Program-made: the position numbers and the translations under genes
The notes under the pieces: model-generated
Told to the model about the DNA's origin: nothing
Databases searched by the model: none
What the model saw: only the letters and a program-made list of their open reading frames with translations
Assembly: GCA_028869255.1 (NCBI GenBank)
Contig: CP110972.1
Coordinates: 6,610,001-6,674,000 of the forward strand
Source: Pseudomonas poae
Lineage (GTDB): Bacteria; Pseudomonadota; Gammaproteobacteria; Pseudomonadales; Pseudomonadaceae
Direction of reading: 5' to 3'
DNA length: 64,000 nt
Shown: positions 47,887-56,036 of the stretch, piece by piece
Position numbering within the stretch: the first letter of the stretch is position 1
Layout: every line of letters begins with the position of its first letter

Positions 47887-49125
47887 TTAAAGCTTTGCGT
47901 CTTCCACCGGCACATGCATGCGGTCGCGGTTGGCCAGCGTCGGGAACAGCTTGATCCACACCCCCGTCACCACCAGCGTGCCGATCCCGCCCATGACCAC
48001 GGCGGGCACGGTGCCGAACCAGTGGGCGGTGATCCCGGATTCGAACTCGCCCAGCTGATTCGAGGCGCCGATAAACAGGCCGTTGACCGCGCTCACCCGG
48101 CCGCGCATTTCATCCGGGGTTTCCAACTGCACGAACGAGGCGCGAATCACCATGCTGATCATGTCCGCCGCGCCGAGCACCACCAGTACCGCCAGGGAAA
48201 ACCAGAACGAGGTCGACAGGCCGAAGGCAATGGTCGCCACGCCGAATACGCCCACGGCGGTAAACATCACGCGGCCGACATGCCGGTCGACCGAGAAGCG
48301 TGCGAGCCACAATGACATCAACAAAGCTCCCACCGCCGGTGCCGAACGCAGCAGGCCCAGGCCCCAGGCGCCGGTCAACAGGATGTCCTTGGCGAACACC
48401 GGCAGCAATGCGGTGGCGCCGCCCAGCAGCACAGCGAACAGGTCCAGGGAGATGGCGCCGAGGATGTCCGGGCGGCTGCGGATAAAACGGATGCCGGCCA
48501 GCAGCGAATCCATGGTGGCCTTGGCTTTGTTCAGCGGGGTCTGGCGGGCGGGCAGGTTGAGGGTCAACACACAGGCAATCAGGTACAGCACCACTGTGGG
48601 GCCATAGACCCACACGCTGCCGAACGCATACAGCAAACCGCCAAGGGCCGGCGCGACGATGGTCGCCAGCTGCTGGGCCGACTGCGACGAGGCCACGGCG
48701 CGCGGGAACAACGCGCTGGGCACGATGCTCGGCAGCATGGCCTGGGTGGTGGGCATTTCAAAGGAGCGTGCGGCGCCCAGCAGGAAGGCGAGGATAAAAA
48801 TCATCTCGCGGGTGACGTTGCCGGTCAGGCCACCGATGGCCAGGGACAGCGCAATCAATGCCTGCACGGTCTGGCAGATGGCCGCGACCTTGCGCCGCTC
48901 ATAGCGGTCGGCCACATGCCCGGTGTGCAGCATAAAGAGTACGCGGGGCACAAACTCCACCAGGCCCACCAACCCCAGGTCCAGCACATTGCCGGTCAGT
49001 TGGTAGAGGTTCCAGCCGATGGCCACGGTAAGCATCTGGAAGCCGCTGGCGGTAAAGATCCGTGCCAGCCAGAACGCGATGAAAGGGCGGTGGTGACGCA
49101 ACAGCAACGCGGGTTCACTAGGCAT
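47887..49125 (-). CDS. MFS transporter of the DHA3 (EntS-like) type
   Basis: A 412-residue, twelve-helix exporter of the MFS_3/DHA3 group: ALLLRHHRPFIAFWLARIFT at the N-terminus, LTVAIGWNLYQLTGNVLDLG, the loop GHVADRYERRKVAAICQ (motif A near residue 75) and GRVSAVNGLFIGASNQLGEF near 340, typical of the family. Relatives export siderophores or drugs; none of those genes is near. It is transcribed away from cioA, with 317 bp between the starts. Confidence 0.88.
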   Translation of the reverse strand: MPSEPALLLRHHRPFIAFWLARIFTASGFQMLTVAIGWNLYQLTGNVLDLGLVGLVEFVPRVLFMLHTGHVADRYERRKVAAICQTVQALIALSLAIGGLTGNVTREMIFILAFLLGAARSFEMPTTQAMLPSIVPSALFPRAVASSQSAQQLATIVAPALGGLLYAFGSVWVYGPTVVLYLIACVLTLNLPARQTPLNKAKATMDSLLAGIRFIRSRPDILGAISLDLFAVLLGGATALLPVFAKDILLTGAWGLGLLRSAPAVGALLMSLWLARFSVDRHVGRVMFTAVGVFGVATIAFGLSTSFWFSLAVLVVLGAADMISMVIRASFVQLETPDEMRGRVSAVNGLFIGASNQLGEFESGITAHWFGTVPAVVMGGIGTLVVTGVWIKLFPTLANRDRMHVPVEDAKL

Positions 49126-49272
49126 CGGGAATTCAGGTCAGGGCCGGAGGGAGCGCCGAGATTATCATTAAGTTGTAACAGATAGTTGCAACAACTGAGC
49201 TGAGGCAGTCTGTCACGCGGCAAAAGACCACACAGTTCAATCCTGAAAATGGGACTACTCTTTCAGCAATGC

Positions 49273-49286
49273 TTGATCCAGATCAA
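49273..49286. promoter_or_regulatory. ANR/FNR box upstream of cioA
   Basis: TTGATCCAGATCAA is a perfect match to the TTGAT-N4-ATCAA consensus. It lies 157-170 bases upstream of the cioA start and about 150 from the MFS start. The rest of 49126-49442 holds no gene. Confidence 0.75.
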
Positions 49287-49442
49287 AACCTGCGTGGGGA
49301 TTGTTCTGGGGCCTTCGGGCCAGATTCCCTACGTGGCTGGTTAAAAAAGAAACGAATCGAAATTCGCCAGACTCCATATCCGTAGGGGGCAGTGGGTGCA
49401 GGCTTCCGCCAGCAGCCGGTATTACCTGACAGAGGAAGACTT

Positions 49443-50882
49443 ATGTTCGGTTTGGAGGCGCTAGATCTCGCCCGAATTCAATTCGCATTCACCATCTCGT
49501 TCCACATCCTGTTCCCGGCGATCACCATCGGCCTGGCCAGTTACCTCGCGGTGCTGGAAGGCTTGTGGCTCAAGACCCACAACGACACCTACCGCGACCT
49601 CTACCATTTCTGGTCGAAGATCTTTGCCGTCAACTTCGGCATGGGTGTGGTGTCGGGCCTGGTCATGGCCTACCAGTTCGGCACTAACTGGAGCCGTTTC
49701 TCGGACTTCGCCGGCGCCGTCACCGGGCCGCTTCTTACCTATGAAGTGCTCACGGCCTTCTTCCTCGAGGCAGGTTTCCTCGGGGTGATGCTGTTCGGCT
49801 GGAACAAGGTGGGGCGCAAGCTGCACTTTTTCTCCACCGTGATGGTGGCCGTCGGTACGTTGATTTCGACCTTCTGGATTCTCGCCTCCAACAGCTGGAT
49901 GCAGACCCCGCAAGGCTTTGAAATCATCGACGGCCGCGTGATCCCGACCGACTGGCTGGCGGTGATCTTCAACCCGTCGTTCCCCTACCGCCTGATGCAC
50001 ATGGCCACCGCCGCCTTTGTGGCGACCGCGTTCTTCGTCGGCTCCTCGGCGGCCTGGCACTTGCTGCGCGGCAAGGACAACCCGGCGATCCGTAAAATGC
50101 TCTCGATGGCAATGTGGATGGCGCTGATCGTCGCGCCTATCCAGGCGGTGATCGGTGACTTCCACGGCCTCAACACCCTCAAGCACCAACCGGCGAAAAT
50201 CGCCGCGATTGAAGGCCACTGGGAAAATATCGGCAATGAGCCGACGCCGCTGATCCTGTTCGGCTGGCCCGACATGAAGGCCGAAAAAACCAAATACGCA
50301 GTCGAGATCCCGTACCTGGGCAGCCTGATCCTGACCCACTCCCTGGACAAACAGGTGCCGGCGCTCAAGGAGTTTGCGCCGCAAGACCGCCCCAACTCGA
50401 CCATCGTGTTCTGGTCGTTCCGGGTCATGGTCGGCCTGGGCTTCCTGATGATCTTCACCGGCCTGTTCAGCCTCTGGCTGCGCCGGGGCGACAAGATGTA
50501 CACGTCCAAGCCGTTCCTGTACCTGGCGTTGTGGATGGGCCCGTCCGGCCTGATCGCGATTCTCGCCGGCTGGTTCACCACCGAAATCGGCCGTCAGCCG
50601 TGGGTGGTCTACGGGCTGATGCGCACGGCGGATGCCTCCTCCGGGCATAGCCTGGCGCAGATGACGATTACCCTGGTGTTGTTCGTGGTGGTGTACTTCG
50701 CGCTGTTCGGTGCTGGCCTGGGCTACATGATGCGCCTGGTGCGCAAAGGGCCGCAGACCCACGAAGGCAGCGAGCCGACCCACGGTGGCCCTGGCCAGAA
50801 ACGCACGCCGGCTCGTCCGTTGTCTGCAGCCGATGACGGCAGCGATGACGACCACGCGCACATCCAGCACAAGGGGAATTGA
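49443..50882 (+). CDS. cioA: Cyanide-insensitive bd-type ubiquinol oxidase subunit I
   Basis: Quinol-oxidising subunit of the CIO terminal oxidase, 479 residues, inner membrane. It begins MFGLEALDLARIQFAFTISF with the haem-ligand His21 in FHILFP. It has LTAFFLEAGFLGVMLFGWNK near 98, the second haem ligand in FPYRLMHMATAAF near 185, and a short Q-loop as in CIO rather than E. coli CydA. The cytoplasmic C-terminus is His/Asp-rich and variable. I chose ATG 49443 over an in-frame start at 49392, because AGAGGAAG precedes it. cioB starts one base after its stop codon. Confidence 0.95.
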   Translation: MFGLEALDLARIQFAFTISFHILFPAITIGLASYLAVLEGLWLKTHNDTYRDLYHFWSKIFAVNFGMGVVSGLVMAYQFGTNWSRFSDFAGAVTGPLLTYEVLTAFFLEAGFLGVMLFGWNKVGRKLHFFSTVMVAVGTLISTFWILASNSWMQTPQGFEIIDGRVIPTDWLAVIFNPSFPYRLMHMATAAFVATAFFVGSSAAWHLLRGKDNPAIRKMLSMAMWMALIVAPIQAVIGDFHGLNTLKHQPAKIAAIEGHWENIGNEPTPLILFGWPDMKAEKTKYAVEIPYLGSLILTHSLDKQVPALKEFAPQDRPNSTIVFWSFRVMVGLGFLMIFTGLFSLWLRRGDKMYTSKPFLYLALWMGPSGLIAILAGWFTTEIGRQPWVVYGLMRTADASSGHSLAQMTITLVLFVVVYFALFGAGLGYMMRLVRKGPQTHEGSEPTHGGPGQKRTPARPLSAADDGSDDDHAHIQHKGN

Positions 50883-50883
50883 G

Positions 50884-51891
50884 ATGGGTATTGATCTTCC
50901 GCTGATCTGGGCCGTGATCATCATCTTCGGCATCATGATGTACGTGGTGATGGACGGCTTCGACCTGGGTATCGGCATCCTCTTTCCGTTTATCCCCGGC
51001 AAAGTCGACCGAGACGTGATGATGAACACCGTCGCGCCGGTTTGGGACGGTAACGAAACCTGGCTGGTATTGGGCGGCGCGGCGTTGTTCGGCGCGTTCC
51101 CGCTGGCTTATTCGGTGGTGTTGTCGGCGCTGTACCTGCCACTGATCCTGATGCTGATCGGGCTGATCTTCCGTGGCGTGGCCTTCGAGTTCCGCTTCAA
51201 GGCCAAGGACGATAAACGCCACCTGTGGGACAAGGCGTTTATCGGCGGCTCGCTGGCGGCAACGTTCTTCCAGGGCGTGGCGCTGGGCGCATTCATCGAC
51301 GGTATACCGGTGGTGGACCGCCAGTTTGCCGGCGGCTCGCTGGACTGGCTCACGCCCTTCACGATGTTCTGCGGCGTGGCACTGATCGTGGCGTATGCGT
51401 TGCTCGGCTGCACCTGGCTGATCATGAAAACCGAAGGTCCGTTGCAGGAGAAGATGCACAACCTGGCGCGGCCGTTGGCGTTCGTGGTGCTGGCGGTGAT
51501 CGGTATCGTCAGCCTGTGGACGCCGCTGGCTCACCCGGAAATCGCCTCGCGCTGGTTCACCCTGCCGAACCTGTTCTGGTTCCTGCCGGTGCCGATCCTG
51601 GTGCTGGTGACCATGTATGGCCTGATTCGCGCCGTGGCACGTAATGCGCACTACACGCCGTTCCTGCTGACGCTGGTGCTGATCTTCCTCGGCTACAGCG
51701 GCCTGGGGATCAGCCTGTGGCCGAACATCATTCCGCCTTCCGTGTCGATCTGGGACGCCGCTGCGCCACCGCAAAGCCAGGGCTTCATGCTGGTGGGCAC
51801 ACTGTTCATCATCCCGTTTATCCTGGGCTACACCTTCTGGAGCTACTACGTGTTCCGCGGCAAGGTTACCCACGAAGACGGCTATCACTAG
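50884..51891 (+). CDS. cioB: Cyanide-insensitive bd-type ubiquinol oxidase subunit II
   Basis: A 335-residue, eight- to nine-helix partner of CioA. It begins MGIDLPLIWAVIIIFGIMMY and has VMDGFDLGIGILFPF near 22, NTVAPVWDGNETWLVLGGAA near 48-67, FEFRFKAKDDKRHLWDKAF near 100, and PPSVSIWDAAAPPQSQGFML near 285, all typical of the cydB/cioB family. One base separates it from cioA, and 12 bp lie between it and the DUF2474 gene. Confidence 0.95.
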   Translation: MGIDLPLIWAVIIIFGIMMYVVMDGFDLGIGILFPFIPGKVDRDVMMNTVAPVWDGNETWLVLGGAALFGAFPLAYSVVLSALYLPLILMLIGLIFRGVAFEFRFKAKDDKRHLWDKAFIGGSLAATFFQGVALGAFIDGIPVVDRQFAGGSLDWLTPFTMFCGVALIVAYALLGCTWLIMKTEGPLQEKMHNLARPLAFVVLAVIGIVSLWTPLAHPEIASRWFTLPNLFWFLPVPILVLVTMYGLIRAVARNAHYTPFLLTLVLIFLGYSGLGISLWPNIIPPSVSIWDAAAPPQSQGFMLVGTLFIIPFILGYTFWSYYVFRGKVTHEDGYH

Positions 51892-51903
51892 GAGGCTCGT
51901 ACC

Positions 51904-52071
51904 ATGTCCGGCAAACCTTCGTTGCACGAGATAGAACAGGCCGAGAAACAGCCGTTGTGGCGGCGCCTGGGGTGGCTGGCGATGATCTGGACCGGCAGCG
52001 TGCTGGCCCTGTTCGTCCTGGCCAGCCTGATGCGCATGTTCATGAATGCGGCCGGATTGACCACCCACTGA
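51904..52071 (+). CDS. DUF2474 small membrane protein (CioZ/CydX-like position)
   Basis: A 55-residue protein: MSGKPSLHEIEQAEKQPLWR, then RLGWLAMIWTGSVLALFVLA as a single transmembrane helix (about 20-42), ending NAAGLTTH. It matches the DUF2474 family, which follows cioAB in many proteobacteria and occupies the place of CydX in bd oxidases. It is 12 bp after cioB with AGGAGG-like GGAGG before ATG 51904. A role in oxidase assembly or stability is inferred from position. Confidence 0.85.
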   Translation: MSGKPSLHEIEQAEKQPLWRRLGWLAMIWTGSVLALFVLASLMRMFMNAAGLTTH

Positions 52072-52080
52072 CATCCCGAT

Positions 52081-52142
52081 CCGGGCGTTGCCGCCCGGTT
52101 TTCAAGCCTTGCTCTTTCTTATGGAAGGGCAGGGCTTTTTTT
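52081..52142 (+). terminator. Tandem terminators of the cio operon
   Basis: The first hairpin, CCGGGCG-TTGC-CGCCCGG at 52081-52098, is followed by TTTTC. A second, imperfect one (AAGCCTTGCTCTTTC with GAAGGGCAGGGCTT, 52104-52137) ends in a run of T. The second also covers the rlmG stop on the other strand. Confidence 0.7.
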
Positions 52143-53265
52143 ATTTGCGCGCTTTGAGAATCACGAATTTCGGCGTGGCAGCCACTTGCTCGACGCCACG
52201 GAACAGTCGCGCCAATTTGCTGTGATACCCCAGGTGGCGATTGCCGACGATATACAAGGCGCCGCCGACCACCAGGGCTTCGCGTGCCTGCTGGAACATG
52301 CGCCACGCGAGGAAGTCGCCGACCACCTGCTGCTGGTGGAACGGCGGATTGCACAGCACCACGTCCAGCGAGTCGGCTTCCTGACCCGCCAGGCCATCAC
52401 CGGCGCGCACCACCACCTCGCGTGCGCCGAGGGCCGCTTGCCAGTTCTCCTGGGCCGACTGCACGGCCATATACGACTCATCCACCAGGATGTAATGCGC
52501 GTCGGGGTTTTGCAGTGCACTGGCGATCGCCAATACACCATTGCCGCAACCGAGGTCTGCCACGCGGGCGCTGCCGAGGTTTTTCGGCAGGTGCGGCAGG
52601 AAGGCGCGGGTGCCGATATCCAGGCTGTCGCGGCAGAACACATTGGCGTGGTTGAGCAACTCGATAGCCGGCGCTTCCAGGGTGTAACGCGTCGGGTAAG
52701 GCGAAACGGCGGTGGGGCGCGCCTCAACCGTCGCGATCAGCAGCCGGGCTTTTTTGACTGCAAGGGATGCGTGCATCGGCCCGATGTAGCGCTCCAGCAA
52801 CTCGCCTGCCGCCCGTGGCAGGTGCTTGACCATGGCGCCCGCGATCACCTCGCAGCCAGGCGCCAGTTGGCCCTGCAGGCGGATCAACTGTTCTTCGAGC
52901 AACGCCAGGGTTTTGGGCACGCGAATCAACACCCGGTCGAACGGGCCACTCGGCACCTGGCTCGCGGGGATGAACGGCACGGCATCAAAGGCCTTGCCGT
53001 TGCGTACCAGGTTTTTATCCAGGCCCTGGGCCGCGAGAAACGAGTCCCCGCAGGACGTCACTTGCAGCTGGCCTGCCAGGCTGGCTGCGAGGGCGCCGAA
53101 GCTGTCATTGAGCACCAGCACGCGGGTCGCGGCGCCGGGCTGCTGCTCGGCAAGGTAGCTGAGCAGGTACTCGTCGGCAGCGTCGAACGCTTGCAGCGGA
53201 TCGTTATGTTGCTCTGGCTGGCGAATCAGATCGAGCTGGGCGAAGGGGCTGTCGAGCAGGGGCAT
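52141..53265 (-). CDS. rlmG: 23S rRNA (guanine-1835-N2)-methyltransferase
   Basis: A 374-residue enzyme with duplicated methyltransferase domains. The N-terminal domain lacks a good SAM site. The C-terminal one has VADLGCGNGVLAIASALQNP near residue 233 and the catalytic DVVLCNPPFHQQQVVGD near 300. It begins MPLLDSPFAQLDLIRQPEQH, the family start, so I chose ATG 53265 over a longer frame to 53361. It stands alone, convergent with the cio operon. Confidence 0.92.
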   Translation of the reverse strand: MPLLDSPFAQLDLIRQPEQHNDPLQAFDAADEYLLSYLAEQQPGAATRVLVLNDSFGALAASLAGQLQVTSCGDSFLAAQGLDKNLVRNGKAFDAVPFIPASQVPSGPFDRVLIRVPKTLALLEEQLIRLQGQLAPGCEVIAGAMVKHLPRAAGELLERYIGPMHASLAVKKARLLIATVEARPTAVSPYPTRYTLEAPAIELLNHANVFCRDSLDIGTRAFLPHLPKNLGSARVADLGCGNGVLAIASALQNPDAHYILVDESYMAVQSAQENWQAALGAREVVVRAGDGLAGQEADSLDVVLCNPPFHQQQVVGDFLAWRMFQQAREALVVGGALYIVGNRHLGYHSKLARLFRGVEQVAATPKFVILKARK

Positions 53266-53424
53266 GGCGGGGGAGGCTCTGGGTAATCGATGGGGGGCGG
53301 CAGTGACCTGCGCAACCGCCTGAGTGAACAACGGGCGGCACCCAGGGGGGCTGCTCAACACTCAGAATTGGCCGTAAATGTTACTTTTTTTCCAGAGGGA
53401 TTACATGCGGTGTTTCAACGATGG

Positions 53425-54135
53425 CTAAAACAAGCCTGCTTTCGAGGCACACAGCACGGCAGCAATCTTGTTGTTGACCCCAAGCTTCTTGAAGCAACTG
53501 CAGATATGAAAGCCCACCGTACGCTCGGACAGGCACAGGATGGTGGCGATATCGGCGGCTGTCTTGCCCATGGCGGACCACTTGAGGATTTCGGTTTCCC
53601 GTGGGGTCAATTTACTGGCCGGGTTGTCGCTGGGCTTGTCGGCATAGGTCCGTACGACGACCGCATGCAGTGCATGGCACAACCACAGGACCTGACCGGC
53701 TTTTTCGTATAACTCTTCCGGGCTTACCTCGCCCTTGCTGCGGCCCAGGGTCAGCATGCTGAACACCCCCTGGAAATCATGCACGGCTTGGGTCCAGCCC
53801 AGGTGTACGCCAAACGAATGGGCCAACGACCACAGGTTAGGCGCATCTTTAAAAGCTTTCTCTTCCCATACGAGAGGCAATACACAGCGTTTGCAATGTT
53901 TAACAACCGGGTCGACATCAAAGAAGTGCGCTTGGTTATATAATTCATTCCATTCATCTGGATAGTTGTTTATGCAGATGGGTTTCGTCTGACTGTTAGG
54001 GAGGTGTGAACTCATCGTAAATGAACAGTATTGAAAGCCGAGTGCGTAGGTGTGGTTGAGGACCATATCGAAAAGAGTGGCTGCCTCGCTCTCGCCTTCC
54101 AGTTTGGGGAGTCTTGTGTTGCGCCAGTTGACCAT
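53425..54135 (-). CDS. LuxR-type AHL-responsive regulator without a neighbouring synthase
   Basis: A 236-residue protein with an N-terminal autoinducer-binding domain and a C-terminal LuxR HTH (LTPRETEILKWSAMGKTAAD, then IATILCLSERTVGFHICSCF). All six residues that mark AHL receptors are present: Trp62, Tyr66, Asp75, Pro76, Trp90 and Gly109 (INNYPDEWNELYNQAHFFDV). ATG 54135 has GGAGAG 8 bases before it. No luxI-type gene is in the window, so it is an apparent solo, divergent from fpr across 371 bp. Confidence 0.9.
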   Translation of the reverse strand: MVNWRNTRLPKLEGESEAATLFDMVLNHTYALGFQYCSFTMSSHLPNSQTKPICINNYPDEWNELYNQAHFFDVDPVVKHCKRCVLPLVWEEKAFKDAPNLWSLAHSFGVHLGWTQAVHDFQGVFSMLTLGRSKGEVSPEELYEKAGQVLWLCHALHAVVVRTYADKPSDNPASKLTPRETEILKWSAMGKTAADIATILCLSERTVGFHICSCFKKLGVNNKIAAVLCASKAGLF

Positions 54136-54506
54136 TGGTAACTCTCCATGTGTGGGTCTGCGACAGGGATACGTCCGGAACTCCCGAAGTAGTAGGAAAC
54201 CAGTGTAGGACACTAGATAGAGGGTGATATTAAATTTTCGTTATTGAACGGGCATGTTCAATAATTTCTATAAGCGGGTAGTTGGCTATCTTTATAGATT
54301 AGCTGATAGTTCTTAACAGGTTAAAAGCGACTCTCTCGCGAAGCTCAAAGGGGTTGTGTGATTTTCAAGATGTAGTTCATAGCGAATTGATCAGGAGCAA
54401 TGCTGAACTGCCACTACTGCGAGCGCCCGAGATGCCACTACAAACCAGCGGTGTTTGTGCAGGCGACTTTGAGGGACACTAGGGCACCTGTAGATCGGAG
54501 CCCCCC
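54136..54506. promoter_or_regulatory. AT-rich divergent promoter region with a 24-bp dyad
   Basis: This 371-bp gap has no gene. Its left part is notably AT-rich against its surroundings. It holds a perfect dyad at 54241-54264: TTATTGAAC, then GGGCAT, then GTTCAATAA. The dyad starts 106 bases before the luxR start. It could be an operator for the LuxR protein or for another regulator; it is longer than a typical 20-bp lux box. Confidence 0.6.
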
Positions 54507-55283
54507 ATGACCGCCAGTGCTGAGAAATTTACCCGGCAGACCTTGCTCGACGTGCAATCGCTGACCCCCAGCCTGTTTACCCTGCGCACCACCCGCGACC
54601 CGGGGTTCCGGTTTACCGCGGGCCAGTTCGTGCGCCTGGGGGTGACCAAGGCCGATGGCAGCACGGTGTGGCGTGCCTATTCCGTGGTGTCCTCACCTTT
54701 TGATGAGCACCTGGATTTTTTCTCGATTGTTGTCCCGGGCGGGGAATTTACCAGTGAGCTGAGCCGCCTGCGGGTGGGCGATACCTTGCTGGTGGAGCGC
54801 CAGGCGACCGGGTTCCTGACGTTGAACCGCTTTGTCGATGGTCGCGACCTGTGGATGCTGGGCACTGGTACCGGGGTGGCGCCGTTCTTGTCGATCCTGC
54901 AGGACTTCGAAGTCTGGGAAAAATTCGAGCGCATCGTGCTGGTGTACAGCGCGCGGGAGGCCAAGGAACTGGCCTATCAGTCGCTGATCCAGGAACTGGG
55001 CGAGCGTGAGTACCTGGCCGAGCATGCGCACAAATTGACCTACATCCCGATTGTCACCCGCGAGCAACACCCCGGCGCCCTGAATGGGCGCATCACCACG
55101 CTGATCGAAAATGGCGAGCTGGAACGCACCGCTGGCGTGCCCCTGAGCCCCGAACATTCCCGCGTGCTGATTTGCGGCAACCCGCAGATGGTCGATGATA
55201 CCCGCCAGTTGCTCAAGCAGCGCGACCTGCAATTGAGCCTCAGCCGACGCCCAGGCCAGGTGGCCGTGGAAAACTACTGGTAA
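54507..55283 (+). CDS. fpr: Ferredoxin/flavodoxin-NADP+ reductase
   Basis: A 258-residue FAD enzyme that transfers electrons between NADPH and ferredoxin or flavodoxin, with a role in oxidative stress and iron-sulfur metabolism. FAD motif RAYSVVSSPFDEHLDF near 54, phosphate motif GEFTSELSRL near 75, NADP motif MLGTGTGVAPFLSILQDF near 110, ICGNPQMVDDTRQLL near 220, and the C-terminal ...VAVENYW typical of the bacterial class. GGAG lies 9 bases before the ATG. The gene is followed by a bidirectional terminator shared with mscL. Confidence 0.94.
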   Translation: MTASAEKFTRQTLLDVQSLTPSLFTLRTTRDPGFRFTAGQFVRLGVTKADGSTVWRAYSVVSSPFDEHLDFFSIVVPGGEFTSELSRLRVGDTLLVERQATGFLTLNRFVDGRDLWMLGTGTGVAPFLSILQDFEVWEKFERIVLVYSAREAKELAYQSLIQELGEREYLAEHAHKLTYIPIVTREQHPGALNGRITTLIENGELERTAGVPLSPEHSRVLICGNPQMVDDTRQLLKQRDLQLSLSRRPGQVAVENYW

Positions 55284-55284
55284 T

Positions 55285-55317
55285 AAAAAAGGCGCCTTAA
55301 CCAGGCGCCTTTTTTTG
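55285..55317. terminator. Bidirectional terminator between fpr and mscL
   Basis: Stem GGCGCCT / AGGCGCC with a TAACC loop, flanked by A6 on the left and T7 on the right. It works for fpr on plus and mscL on minus. Confidence 0.9.
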
Positions 55318-55332
55318 CCAAGCCTTTGCCGA

Positions 55333-55749
55333 TTAAAGCGGCTTGTCGTTCTGAGCCTTGAGCAGATCGCGGATCTCGCCCAGCAGCACTTCTTCCTTGG
55401 TCGGCGTCGGTGGCAGGCTTGGGGCCACGGCCTCTTCGCGCTTCAGGCGGTTGATCGCCTTCACGCCCATGAAGATCGCAAACGCAACGATCAGAAAGTC
55501 CACCACGCTCTGGATGAACTTGCCGTAGGCCAGCACCACGGCCGGTATGTCGCCCTGCGCGGCCTTGAGCGTGATTGCCAGATCACCAAAGTCCACGCCA
55601 CCGATCAGCAGGCCGAGTGGCGGCATCACCACATCACCGACAAACGAGGAAACAATTTTGCCGAAGGCGGCGCCGATGATGATACCGACGGCCATATCGA
55701 CCACATTACCTTTGACCGCGAAGGCCTTGAACTCACTGATCACGCCCAT
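55333..55749 (-). CDS. mscL: Large-conductance mechanosensitive channel
   Basis: A 138-residue pentameric channel that releases solutes on hypo-osmotic shock. [20 protein letters not shown], then [20 protein letters not shown] is helix 1; [20 protein letters not shown] near 70-95 is helix 2; and the C-terminal bundle carries [13 protein letters not shown]. The length is standard. It shares a terminator with fpr and is divergent from katB, with 287 bp between starts. Confidence 0.96.
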   Translation of the reverse strand: MGVISEFKAFAVKGNVVDMAVGIIIGAAFGKIVSSFVGDVVMPPLGLLIGGVDFGDLAITLKAAQGDIPAVVLAYGKFIQSVVDFLIVAFAIFMGVKAINRLKREEAVAPSLPPTPTKEEVLLGEIRDLLKAQNDKPL

Positions 55750-56036
55750 AGGTTATTCCTTGTTACAGATGAGAAGGGTGGAGCTAAGTGTAAGTCAGTC
55801 ATAGCGGGCTTGCCTGACACAACCGTTAACACTGTTAGTTTTAATCGACACATTAAATCGCAAATAGTTTGCAAAGTGCCACCAATCGCGCGCGGAATAC
55901 GCGCCAAATCAGCCGCTTACCAGATTATTTTTTCAATCGAGTCAGTACGGCTTTTCTATTTATCTTCTGACTCGCGGGTCACTAGCCTCTGGCAAGCACA
56001 ACTGAATGTGCACTAAAAAAACCAGAGGAAACCTCG

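Noticed and set aside
55801..56036. OxyR site before katB
   Set aside because: I could not align the ATAG-N7-CTAT pattern with the AT-rich leader with confidence; the control remains expected but unshown.
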